From Lysinibacillus sp. FJAT-14745 (GTDB taxonomy: Bacteria > Bacillota > Bacilli > Bacillales_A > Planococcaceae), in the NCBI RefSeq assembly GCF_001275675.1, contig NZ_LITM01000002.1:369296-426470 (forward strand): a DNA stretch of 57,175 nt, written 5' to 3'. Positions 27,045 through 34,593 of this stretch are shown in pieces. Position 1 is the stretch's first letter. Each line of letters starts with the position of its first letter. The notes under the pieces were generated by a model. The model worked only from the letters and a program-made list of their open reading frames with translations, had not been told where the DNA came from and searched no databases. The position numbers and the translations under genes were made by a program.

Positions 27045-28139
27045 ATGGAAAGAAAAAGAATCGTCGTGAAAATTGGGAGTAGCTCCTTAACAAATGCAAA
27101 AGGTGAAATTGATAAAATACGTTTAATGGATCATGTTCAAGCGATAGCTGAATTAAAAAAATACGGTCATGAAGTATTGCTTGTTTCGTCAGGTGCAGTT
27201 GCAGCAGGCTTTAAACAGCTCGGGTACCCTTCTCGTCCCGTTACAGTAAAAGGTAAACAAGCTGCGGCGGCAGTTGGGCAAAGTTTACTTATTCAAACCT
27301 ACAATGCTTTGTTTAGCATTTATGATATTGTGCCTGCTCAAATTTTACTGACACGCACTGATTTTTCAAAAAAAGAGCGCTATAAAAATGCCTGTGCCAC
27401 ATTTGAGGAATTATTAGAGCGCTCCATTCTACCTATCATTAACGAAAACGATACGGTATCTGTCAGCGAATTAACCTTTGGAGATAACGACATGTTATCG
27501 GCACTAGTAAGTGGTCTTGTTCATGCCGATCAGCTCATTATCTTAACTGACATTAATGGCTTGTATAACGCCAATCCAAATAAAAACCCAGATGCCAAAC
27601 GTATTGATCGTTTAACAGAGGTATCTGATGAGATGCTTGGCTTCGCAGATGGTGCCGGTTCGAAGGTCGGTACAGGTGGTATGGAATCCAAATTATTGGC
27701 AGCTCGAGCAGCTTTAAATGCAGGTGTTAAGGTGTTTATCGGAACTGGTCACGGTGCTAATAAGCTTGTCGACATCCTAGAGGGACGTGGTGATGGTACG
27801 TATGTTGAGCATGATGCGCTTGCTATTTTAACAAATAATAAACAGTGGATTGCACTCACGGAAGTATCTGGTAAAATTTTTATAGATAGCGGTGCAGAAC
27901 ATGCATTATTGGCAAATGGGAAAAGCTTGTTGCCTGCTGGTGTATATCGTGTCGAAGGCGACTTCGCAAATGGCGACGTTGTCGAGGTTTATAGTGACAA
28001 GGGACTGCTTGGCCGTGGTGAAGTCTTATATTCTTCCCTAGAGTTAGCACATGCGATGGGAAAACGTACAGATGAGTTAGCGAACTATCCAATTGAGGTC
28101 ATTCACCGAGACAAATGGCTAAAAATTCAAACAAATTAA
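27045..28139 (+). CDS. proB: Glutamate 5-kinase
   Basis: 364 residues. The amino-acid kinase domain starts [11 protein letters not shown] and includes [23 protein letters not shown] and the K-G-T-G-G-M-x-x-K-type loop [11 protein letters not shown]-terminal PUA domain (about 275-355) is present, as in the long form. It phosphorylates glutamate to gamma-glutamyl phosphate, the first and feedback-inhibited step of proline synthesis. Start ATG with GGAGG seven bases upstream. It is controlled by the T-box leader and lies 12 bp before proA. Confidence 0.97.
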   Translation: MERKRIVVKIGSSSLTNAKGEIDKIRLMDHVQAIAELKKYGHEVLLVSSGAVAAGFKQLGYPSRPVTVKGKQAAAAVGQSLLIQTYNALFSIYDIVPAQILLTRTDFSKKERYKNACATFEELLERSILPIINENDTVSVSELTFGDNDMLSALVSGLVHADQLIILTDINGLYNANPNKNPDAKRIDRLTEVSDEMLGFADGAGSKVGTGGMESKLLAARAALNAGVKVFIGTGHGANKLVDILEGRGDGTYVEHDALAILTNNKQWIALTEVSGKIFIDSGAEHALLANGKSLLPAGVYRVEGDFANGDVVEVYSDKGLLGRGEVLYSSLELAHAMGKRTDELANYPIEVIHRDKWLKIQTN

Positions 28140-28151
28140 GGGGGAATTTAT

Positions 28152-29402
28152 ATGACAAGCGAAGTTCAACAAAAAGGGAAACTAGCAAAGGCCGCAAGCT
28201 ATATTTTAAATATTAAAACAACTAGCGAAAAAAATGAGGCTCTCACAAAAATTGCTGAACAATTAATCATCGACCAAGATACTATCATTGCTGAAAATGC
28301 AAAGGATTTAGCTCATGGCGAGAAACAAGGAATGCCCGCTTCTACACTTGATCGCATCATGCTAAACAAAGAACGCGTGGAAGCTATGTCAAGTGCCATT
28401 CAGTTACTTGTAGAATTAAATGATCCTGTAGGTAGTCTTTTAGAGCGAATAGAAAAAGATAACGGATTACTAATTGAAAAGCGTCTAGTGCCACTTGGCG
28501 TTATCGGAATGATTTACGAGGCGCGACCTAATGTAACAGTGGATGCGGCCACATTATCATTGAAAACAGGCAATGCAGTCATTTTACGTGGTAGCTCTTC
28601 TGCCAAATTTTCTAATATAGCTCTTGTGGCGAGTATTCATCGTGCACTTAGCAAAACGTCTATCCCTGTGGACGCTGTACAATTAATCGAGGATACCAAT
28701 CGTGAAACTGCGAAAGAATTATTCCATTTAAAAAAATACTTAGATGTATTGATTCCTCGTGGCGGAAAGGCACTTATTGACTTAGTAGTGAATGAAGCCA
28801 CTGTACCAGTACTAGAAACAGGTGCTGGTAACTGTCATATTTATGTGGACCAAACGGCCGATTACATAAAAACAGAAAAAGTTTGTATCAATGCAAAAAC
28901 ACAACGTCCTTCGGTTTGTAATGCAGCAGAAAGCTTACTTATTCATCCTGATTGGTTTAGTAAGCACGGTAAACAGCTACTAAGTACTATGCATCAAGCC
29001 GGTGTGACAATTATCGGAGATGCTACCGTTTGTCAAGCTCTCGATTTCGCTCAACTTGCAACAGCAGAAGACTATGCAACTGAATATTTAGATTTAAAGA
29101 TTAGCGTTAAAATTGTGGAAAACGTTTATGAAGCAATCGAACACATTAATCAATACGGCACGAACCACTCTGAAGCCATCATGACAGAGGATCAGTTAGT
29201 AGCAGATACTTTCTTAAATAGTGTGGATGCTGCAGCTGCTTATCACAATGCCTCCACCCGCTTCACTGACGGTTTTGAATTTGGTTACGGTGCAGAAATC
29301 GGCATTAGTACGCAAAAATTACACGCTCGCGGACCAATGGGTTTACCAGCGTTAACATCTACAAAGTATTACATTCACGGTAACGGCCAAATCCGAGAAT
29401 AA
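28152..29402 (+). CDS. proA: Gamma-glutamyl phosphate reductase
   Basis: 416 residues, typical length, in the ALDH superfamily. The catalytic Cys256 is in QRPSVCNAAESLL; the conserved IYEARPNVTVDAA (about 121-133) and C-terminal STQKLHARGPMGLPALTSTK are diagnostic. It reduces gamma-glutamyl phosphate to glutamate semialdehyde, which cyclises to pyrroline-5-carboxylate. It works as a pair with ProB, from the same T-box-controlled transcript. The site AAGGGGGAA precedes the ATG. A strong terminator follows. Confidence 0.97.
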   Translation: MTSEVQQKGKLAKAASYILNIKTTSEKNEALTKIAEQLIIDQDTIIAENAKDLAHGEKQGMPASTLDRIMLNKERVEAMSSAIQLLVELNDPVGSLLERIEKDNGLLIEKRLVPLGVIGMIYEARPNVTVDAATLSLKTGNAVILRGSSSAKFSNIALVASIHRALSKTSIPVDAVQLIEDTNRETAKELFHLKKYLDVLIPRGGKALIDLVVNEATVPVLETGAGNCHIYVDQTADYIKTEKVCINAKTQRPSVCNAAESLLIHPDWFSKHGKQLLSTMHQAGVTIIGDATVCQALDFAQLATAEDYATEYLDLKISVKIVENVYEAIEHINQYGTNHSEAIMTEDQLVADTFLNSVDAAAAYHNASTRFTDGFEFGYGAEIGISTQKLHARGPMGLPALTSTKYYIHGNGQIRE

Positions 29403-29418
29403 TTGTAGAATATAAATG

Positions 29419-29456
29419 AAAAGCCGACAGCGTATGTCAACTGTCGGCTTTCTTTT
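29419..29456 (+). terminator. proBA terminator
   Basis: AAAAGCCGACAG / CTGTCGGCTTT stem with a 10-base loop and a T-rich tail. Confidence 0.9.
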
Positions 29457-29499
29457 CTTAAGATTTGTAGAGGAGCGGGGGCGAATTCTTCTCCAAGAT

Positions 29500-29627
29500 G
29501 AGCAGTTTGAAACTATACCTGAGCGAATTCTTCTCGTAGCCGAGCAATTTCTTACTATACCTGAGCGGATTTCTTCTCTTAGCCGAGCAGTTCCTTACTC
29601 TACCTGAGCTAAAAACTTTGAGAACGA
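29500..29627. repeat. 21-bp tandem array, GAGC family, 6 units
   Basis: GAGC occurs at 29500, 29521, 29542, 29563, 29585 and 29606: steps of 21, 21, 21, 22 and 21 bp. Units alternate CCTGAGCGAATTCTTCTC and GCCGAGCAATTTCTTAC types, the same two-type alternation as the array at 9282. It lies between the proBA terminator and the EamA gene; a GAGC at 29473 may be an outlying unit. Nothing else is seen in 29457-29703. Confidence 0.8.
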
Positions 29628-29703
29628 GGCGAAATAACGTTAAGTTCCCCCTATTTTCACAAGCGACAAAAATTATAATAAATCTATAGAAAGAAGGTTT
29701 TGG

Positions 29704-30600
29704 ATGAATATTTCAGCGATTATCAAACTAACTGTTTCAATGGCCCTTTTTGGTTCTATTGGATTTTTTACCGTTCATACTGGCGTACCTGCAACCGAGT
29801 TAGTATTTGTTAGATGTATTTGCGCTACCCTCTTTCTAGGAGGAATGTGGCTGATCACAGGTGGTCATATAACGGAGAAATGGGACAAAAAAGAAATATT
29901 ACGTACACTTCTATGTGGTGTCTTTATTGTCTTAAACTGGGTATTTTTATTTAAAGCCTTTGAAGAAATGTCAATTTCCATTGCTATTTCTATTTATAAT
30001 TTAGCACCAATATTCGTATTAATATTTGGGGCATTGTTTTTAAAAGAAAAGATGACTATTCAAGCATTATTAGCAACATTAACTTGCTTTATCGGCAGTA
30101 TGCTCATTATTGGTTTAAATAATTTTATGTCACTCTCTGAATTTATGAAATCCGGCTTTATTTGGGCATTACTGTCTGCATTGTTTTACGCGTTTACGAT
30201 GCTCACAAGTAAAACAATCACAAAGCTTAGCTCCTATGCCTTAACATATATCCAAACTGCAGTCGGAATTATCATACTATTGCCATTTGTTAATTTTTCA
30301 TTATTTGATGACTTAACGACAACAAACTGGCTTTATATTTTAGGAACAGGCTTTATTCATACAGGATTTGTTTATTATTTATTTTTTGATAGTATTCGGA
30401 GCCTCTCTACTATTCTAGTTTCAGTATTAGTATTTGTTGACCCAGTAGTGGCTATATTGCTTGATATGCTGTTGCTTGATTTTATGCCGAGCTTCATGCA
30501 AACAGTTGGTATTGTATTAATTTTTGGGGGCATTTTCTACACAATTTATGTACCAAAGAAAAAGCGAATGTCTCAGGCGACGAGACAGCTAGAAATGTAG
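29704..30600 (+). CDS. EamA-family (DMT) transporter
   Basis: 298 residues with ten predicted helices in two EamA repeats (MALFGSIGFFTVHTGVPATE; second half from about residue 150). EamA/YdcZ-like permeases move amino acids or other metabolites; the substrate is not predictable. GAAGG precedes the ATG. It is bracketed by two different 21-bp tandem arrays (29500 upstream, 30603 directly downstream of the stop). Confidence 0.85.
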   Translation: MNISAIIKLTVSMALFGSIGFFTVHTGVPATELVFVRCICATLFLGGMWLITGGHITEKWDKKEILRTLLCGVFIVLNWVFLFKAFEEMSISIAISIYNLAPIFVLIFGALFLKEKMTIQALLATLTCFIGSMLIIGLNNFMSLSEFMKSGFIWALLSALFYAFTMLTSKTITKLSSYALTYIQTAVGIIILLPFVNFSLFDDLTTTNWLYILGTGFIHTGFVYYLFFDSIRSLSTILVSVLVFVDPVVAILLDMLLLDFMPSFMQTVGIVLIFGGIFYTIYVPKKKRMSQATRQLEM

Positions 30601-30602
30601 AG

Positions 30603-30803
30603 GACGGATACAAAGCGCAAAGTGACGGATAGAACCGCCAAAGTCGTGGATAACCCGTCAGAGCGACGGAAAGAAGAGCCAAGGTGACGGATACAAATGA
30701 AGGCGACGGAACCGACTGGCAGAACGACGGATGCAAAGCGCTTAGTGACGGAAATCTCGAGCAGAGCGACGGATAGAAAAGACAAAGCGACAGAAAGCCC
30801 ACG
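30603..30803. repeat. 21-bp tandem array, GACGG family, 10 units
   Basis: GACGG(A/T) recurs at 30603, 30624, 30645 (altered), 30665, 30686, 30705, 30726, 30747, 30768 and 30789: steps of 21, 21, 20, 21, 19, 21, 21, 21 and 21 bp. The typical unit is GACGGATACAAAGCGCAAAG followed by T. It begins three bases after the EamA stop codon. The unit is unrelated to the GAGC and CGCCGG arrays apart from the period. Confidence 0.8.
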
Positions 30804-30811
30804 CCCTATGG

Positions 30812-30850
30812 CCTTTTTTCTGTGCGAAAGCGAAGCGACAGCAACAATTA
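30812..30850. repeat. Solo GTGCGAAAGCG repeat unit
   Basis: CTGTGCGAAAGCGAAGCGAC followed by AGCAACA, one copy of the dispersed unit also seen at 11420-11540, 47228, 47370 and 56738-56800. Confidence 0.7.
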
Positions 30851-30885
30851 CCTAAGGTGAAATTAATATAAAGGAGATTTTTCCC

Positions 30886-31860
30886 GTGAGTAAACTTTAT
30901 GCAATTGGTGAATTATTAATTGATTTTACACCTACTGAACAAAATGCTTCTCTTGCTACAGTTGAGCGATTTACTAAAAATGCTGGTGGGGCCCCTGCGA
31001 ATGTTGCAGCTGTTTGTGCAAAACTTGGGCAACAAGCAGCCCTCATTACACAGGTAGGTCAGGATGCTTTTGGAGATTTTCTCGTAGAAACGTTAAAAAA
31101 AGCCGATGTCGATACGAACTATATTGTTCAAACTGTTAAGGGTGAAACAAGTCTAGCCTTCGTTTCCCTGACAAGTGATGGAGGCCGTGATTTCTTATTT
31201 TATCGCCGCCACGCAGCAGATATACTTTACAACAAAGAACAACTCCCACCTAATCTATTAACAGATATAGATATTATTCATTTTTGTTCAGTTAATTTAG
31301 TGGAAAGCCCTATGAAACATGCACATATGGCATTGATTGAACAGGCTCATCAGGCAGGTAGTCTTGTTTCCTTTGATCCCAATGTTCGCTTGCCACTATG
31401 GAATGATGAGAAGGCATGTCGTCAAACTATTTTAGAATTTTTACCAATGGCCCATATCGTTAAATTGTCCGAGGAGGAGCTTTTATTTTTAACAGCGATT
31501 GAGGATGAGGAAACAGCAGTCCATTCATTATTTCAAGGGAAGGTACAAGTACTCATAATTACTCGTGGAGCAGAAGGAGCAAGTCTTTATACTCAAAAGC
31601 TTCATATCAAAGTGCCAGCTGACAAGGTCCATGCGATTGATACAACCGGAGCGGGCGATGCCTTTATTGGAGCATTTTTAGCTATTCTTCTTAGCAAGCA
31701 CATTACAGCGATCAATCTAGTCGACTTTTGTAAGGAGCAGGCTATTCCCCTCCTAACATTCGCAAATCACTATGCAGGAGCTTCGACAGAAAAACATGGT
31801 GCCATTGCATCTTACCTTACTAAGCATGAATTGCTATTTAAAGATAATATGCTCTTATAA
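30886..31860 (+). CDS. PfkB-family sugar kinase, probable fructokinase
   Basis: 324 residues. PfkB motif 1 is NAGGAPANVAAVCAKLG (about 33-49) and motif 2 with the catalytic Asp is IDTTGAGDAFIGAFL (about 248-262). The N-terminus LYAIGELLIDF is the fructokinase (ScrK/YdjE-like) type. It would phosphorylate fructose or a related ketose in the cytoplasm. The GTG start is preceded by AAGGAG. No sugar transporter is adjacent. The downstream RDD-like gene is 34 bp away and probably co-transcribed. Confidence 0.85.
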   Translation: MSKLYAIGELLIDFTPTEQNASLATVERFTKNAGGAPANVAAVCAKLGQQAALITQVGQDAFGDFLVETLKKADVDTNYIVQTVKGETSLAFVSLTSDGGRDFLFYRRHAADILYNKEQLPPNLLTDIDIIHFCSVNLVESPMKHAHMALIEQAHQAGSLVSFDPNVRLPLWNDEKACRQTILEFLPMAHIVKLSEEELLFLTAIEDEETAVHSLFQGKVQVLIITRGAEGASLYTQKLHIKVPADKVHAIDTTGAGDAFIGAFLAILLSKHITAINLVDFCKEQAIPLLTFANHYAGASTEKHGAIASYLTKHELLFKDNMLL

Positions 31861-31893
31861 CTATTTTACAACTTATTACGAGGAGGAGATCTG

Positions 31894-32283
31894 GTGAACT
31901 CTATTTCAAAAAAACGAACAAAAGCATTTCTAATCGATATTGCTATTTCGTCGGCTGTCACAGCTGGCGTGGAGTATATCCTGCGAAAAAAGGTAAAAAA
32001 CGAGGCGATTCATGCCATCGTTACACCGACAGTCGTTATGTGGTCACTTGAATTAGCACAATTACGTAAAAAAGGGCAAACAGTTGGCTACAAAAAAATG
32101 GGACTAGTTCTTGAAAATGAAAATGGGACTAGGCTGACTTCCACTCAAATTATTAAACGCATGGCTTACCGTGACTCAATTAGCACATTCGATTACTTGA
32201 AAAATCCAAAAGCATTCGAACAACAAAACGGACAACTTCTTCCCCACGATAGCTTCTCAGGCACTGTTGTTAAGGAAGTCTAG
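31894..32283 (+). CDS. RDD-like small membrane protein
   Basis: 129 residues with features of the RDD family: a basic N-terminus then KAFLIDIAISSAVTAGVEY as first helix, a second hydrophobic segment (IHAIVTPTVVMWSLEL) and the GQTVGYKKMGLVLENENGTR loop with a following R. It is shorter than typical two- to three-helix RDD proteins and its role is unknown. The GTG start has AGGAGGAG upstream. It ends the fructokinase transcript. Confidence 0.6.
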   Translation: MNSISKKRTKAFLIDIAISSAVTAGVEYILRKKVKNEAIHAIVTPTVVMWSLELAQLRKKGQTVGYKKMGLVLENENGTRLTSTQIIKRMAYRDSISTFDYLKNPKAFEQQNGQLLPHDSFSGTVVKEV

Positions 32284-32289
32284 CTAAAT

Positions 32290-32325
32290 AAGGCTGCTCA
32301 AAATATTATTTGAGTAGCCTATTTT
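32290..32325 (+). terminator. Terminator after the RDD-like gene
   Basis: GGCTGCTCAAA / TTTGAGTAGCC stem followed by TATTTT. Confidence 0.85.
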
Positions 32326-32345
32326 AATAGAAGGAGCTAATACAC

Positions 32346-33110
32346 TTGAAATTAGATCATATTGTTGAGGTTTTACTTGAAAGTTTAAAAGATGATCACT
32401 ATATTGAAGCTGTATTTTTAAGAGGATCGATGGCTAGAGAAGAGTATGATGAATTTTCGGATATCGATATTTATTGCGTTGTGAATGAAGAAAATGTCGA
32501 AGCCTTTTTGCCCAACCGCAACCAACATATTGAAGCCTATAAGAAAACTTTATTCGTTGATGACATCTATATAATTGCTCCCCAGTTATTAGTCATATAT
32601 GAAGATATGATTCATATCGACTTATTTACAGTAACACCCTTTGAAATAAGTGATAAAGATACTATGAAAATTTTATTTGATCCCCATGGAATCTTAACAG
32701 CTAAACAGAAAAGTACAACTTTGTCACTAACTCCACTCGAATTTCAGGATGCTGTAGATGATACTGTCTGGTATTTATATCAATATTATTGGAGTGCTCA
32801 ACGTGGAAATGAGATTTGGAGTGTTCATTTACTGCGGAATAGTTTAGAACACTTCGCAAAAGTACTACTGCATAAGTATTGTCCTGAGCGGGCTTTACTT
32901 GGACTTAAAACATTGTCTAATTCATTACCCACTGACCCATTACATGAAATAGTCGATATCATGAATTGTATGAGCCTTGTAACTCATGAGATGGCAGTAA
33001 AGAAATTAGTGAACGCCTTCAACAATGAATCAGATTGGATATTTGAACATGTGCCGAGTAAAGAAAAAATTAAGCCATTATGGGAAAAATTAAAAGAGCT
33101 ATTACACTAA
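32346..33110 (+). CDS. Nucleotidyltransferase-fold protein
   Basis: 254 residues. The N-terminal pol-beta nucleotidyltransferase motif is intact: RGSMAREEYDEFSDIDIY (Gly27-Ser28 and Asp39-x-Asp41). A helical C-terminal domain of about 130 residues follows, as in aminoglycoside adenylyltransferases and MNT-type proteins. It may modify a small molecule or act as a stand-alone transferase; no HEPN partner gene is adjacent, so an MNT/HEPN toxin-antitoxin pair is unlikely. The TTG start has GAAGGAG at good spacing. Confidence 0.75.
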   Translation: MKLDHIVEVLLESLKDDHYIEAVFLRGSMAREEYDEFSDIDIYCVVNEENVEAFLPNRNQHIEAYKKTLFVDDIYIIAPQLLVIYEDMIHIDLFTVTPFEISDKDTMKILFDPHGILTAKQKSTTLSLTPLEFQDAVDDTVWYLYQYYWSAQRGNEIWSVHLLRNSLEHFAKVLLHKYCPERALLGLKTLSNSLPTDPLHEIVDIMNCMSLVTHEMAVKKLVNAFNNESDWIFEHVPSKEKIKPLWEKLKELLH

Positions 33111-33114
33111 AACA

Positions 33115-33149
33115 AAATAGCAAACTAAATTAAACCTAGTTTGCTATTT
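33115..33149. terminator. Bidirectional terminator
   Basis: Perfect stem AAATAGCAAACTA (33115-33127) with TAGTTTGCTATTT (33137-33149), between convergent genes. Confidence 0.85.
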
Positions 33150-33186
33150 ATGTTGTATGGTCATCTAAAAAATAAAATAAATACCA

Positions 33187-33627
33187 CTACACTCTATTAA
33201 AATGTTTTTTCATTAAAACATGTGGGATGCCACAATCCATAAATTCTTCGCCTTCACGCTTATAGCCTAATTTTTCATAAAAGCCCTCTGCATAAGATTG
33301 TGCGTTTAATTTAGATTTTGTTAAACCTTTTTCAAGTGCTATTTCCTCTAAACCTTGGATAATCACTTTACCTAAACCAAATTTGCGGAATTCTATTAAT
33401 ATGCATATACGCTCTAGTTTGCCGTAGCCATCAACAACTCGCAGTCTGCCAGTGCCAACAGGTTGTTCGTTATAGTACACAAGAATATGATCACATGCAG
33501 CATCTAGTGTGTCGAATTCATCAAATTCTTCTTCCTTGGGTACCTTTTGCTCCTCTATAAAAACTTTTTGACGAATGGCAAATGCTGTTTGTAAATCCTG
33601 TTCATCTGTAATTTTTTTCGTGTTCAT
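33187..33627 (-). CDS. GNAT-family N-acetyltransferase (ElaA/YjcF-like)
   Basis: 146 residues. The GNAT fold shows TAFAIRQKVFIEEQKVP at the N-terminus, GTGRLRVVDGYGKLERI, the acetyl-CoA loop FRKFGLGKVIIQGL (R-x-x-G-x-G/A variant) and the late AQSYAEGFYEKLGYKREGEEF. This is the YjcF/ElaA subgroup. The substrate is unknown. The ribosome-binding site GAGGAGG precedes the ATG. Its upstream region is occupied by a 21-bp tandem array. Confidence 0.85.
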   Translation of the reverse strand: MNTKKITDEQDLQTAFAIRQKVFIEEQKVPKEEEFDEFDTLDAACDHILVYYNEQPVGTGRLRVVDGYGKLERICILIEFRKFGLGKVIIQGLEEIALEKGLTKSKLNAQSYAEGFYEKLGYKREGEEFMDCGIPHVLMKKHFNRV

Positions 33628-33669
33628 CTTTATATTCCTCCTCGTTTTTTGCTGTTCGGAACGTATTCT

Positions 33670-33842
33670 CCGTTGGTAGAACTTTATTTTCCGCCGGTTG
33701 AGCCGTCTACTTCGCCGGTAAAACCTCTCTTTCCGCCGGTAAACACGTCAATTGCGCCGGTAAATCCGCTAATTGCGCCGCTAAAACTGCTTTTTCCGCC
33801 GCTAATACCGGCAATTGCGCCGCTAAATCCGCTTCCCCCGCT
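33670..33842. repeat. 21-bp tandem array, CGCCGG family, 8-9 units
   Basis: CGCCG(G/C) recurs at 33691, 33712, 33733, 33754, 33775, 33796 and 33817, with CGTTGG at 33670 and CGCTG at 33838: every step is exactly 21 bp. The typical unit is CGCCGGTAAATCCGCTAATT followed by G. It lies between the divergent GNAT and MarR genes, so it replaces most of their shared promoter region. Confidence 0.85.
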
Positions 33843-33934
33843 GTACATATGAAGTGAAATTTCCTTGCATGGATGATAATATATAGTATAGAGCATTTTT
33901 TATTGCAAATACAATATTTTTTCGGAGGCAATTA

Positions 33935-34387
33935 ATGAAGGAAATTTTGCGAGATATTGGCGCGATTGCGAGAGCACTTGATTCCATTAGTAATATTGAG
34001 TTTAAAGAACTTGATTTAACAAAGGGACAGTATTTGTATGTCACTCGCATCTGTGAAAACCCTGGTATTATCCAAGAAAAGGTTGCTGAACTATTGAAGG
34101 TAGATCGCACAACTGCCTCCCGAGCGATTCAAAAGTTGGAGATAAAAGGCTTTGTAGAAAAGCGTAGTGAAGTTGGTAACAAGAAAAATAAACAGCTTTT
34201 CCCAACAGAAAAAAGTTTAAAGATATATCCATTGTTAAAGCGAGAAGGAGACTATTCGAATGCTAGAGCATTAGATGGTTTTTCTCCTGAAGAAATGGAC
34301 AGTGTTCAAGACTTTTTAATTCGTATTCGTCAAAACATCGAAACTGATTGGGAATACGTAAAAAAAGGTCATAAACGAAATTATTAA
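33935..34387 (+). CDS. MarR-family transcriptional regulator
   Basis: 150 residues: a winged helix-turn-helix with LTKGQYLYVTRICENPGIIQ, KVAELLKVDRTTASRAIQKL and the wing VEKRSEVGNKKNKQLFPTEK, flanked by dimerisation helices. CGGAGG precedes the ATG. The divergent neighbour across the 21-bp array is the GNAT enzyme, a common pairing, so that gene or itself may be the target. Terminator follows. Confidence 0.88.
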   Translation: MKEILRDIGAIARALDSISNIEFKELDLTKGQYLYVTRICENPGIIQEKVAELLKVDRTTASRAIQKLEIKGFVEKRSEVGNKKNKQLFPTEKSLKIYPLLKREGDYSNARALDGFSPEEMDSVQDFLIRIRQNIETDWEYVKKGHKRNY

Positions 34388-34432
34388 AGGCGATTCCTTG
34401 CGCTTCTGAGCATTTGGAGTCGCCTTTCTTTG
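34386..34432 (+). terminator. Terminator of the MarR gene
   Basis: AAAGGCGATTCC / GGAGTCGCCTTT stem with T run; it begins within the stop codon. Confidence 0.8.
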
Positions 34433-34593
34433 CGAAAAATACCTTTTTATCGCTTCACTCCATACATACATCCGTCCGTCTTAATCCCTAGGAACCCTTA
34501 TTCACCGAATTTACTCTATTATTCTAATTAATGTTGAAATTTTCTGATTAATAAAACATAATTATTGTACATTCGAAGGGTAGGTGCTTATTA

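Noticed and set aside
30494..30802. Minus-strand open frames through the GACGG array (repeats like FYPSLC)
   Set aside because: The heptad-like protein repeat is only the reading of a 21-bp DNA repeat. There is no ribosome-binding site, and two frames are equally open.
32346..33110. MNT/HEPN toxin-antitoxin pair
   Set aside because: The nucleotidyltransferase motif is present, but no HEPN-domain gene is adjacent, and the protein is longer than MNT antitoxins.
9282..33842. CRISPR array interpretation of the 21-bp repeats
   Set aside because: There are no constant repeats separated by unique spacers: the whole 21-bp unit drifts, the period is too short, and no cas gene is present.
33684..33931. 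Minus-strand open frames rich in SGAIAGISGG-type repeats
   Set aside because: Same reason: a by-product of the CGCCGG array in two overlapping frames, without start signals.
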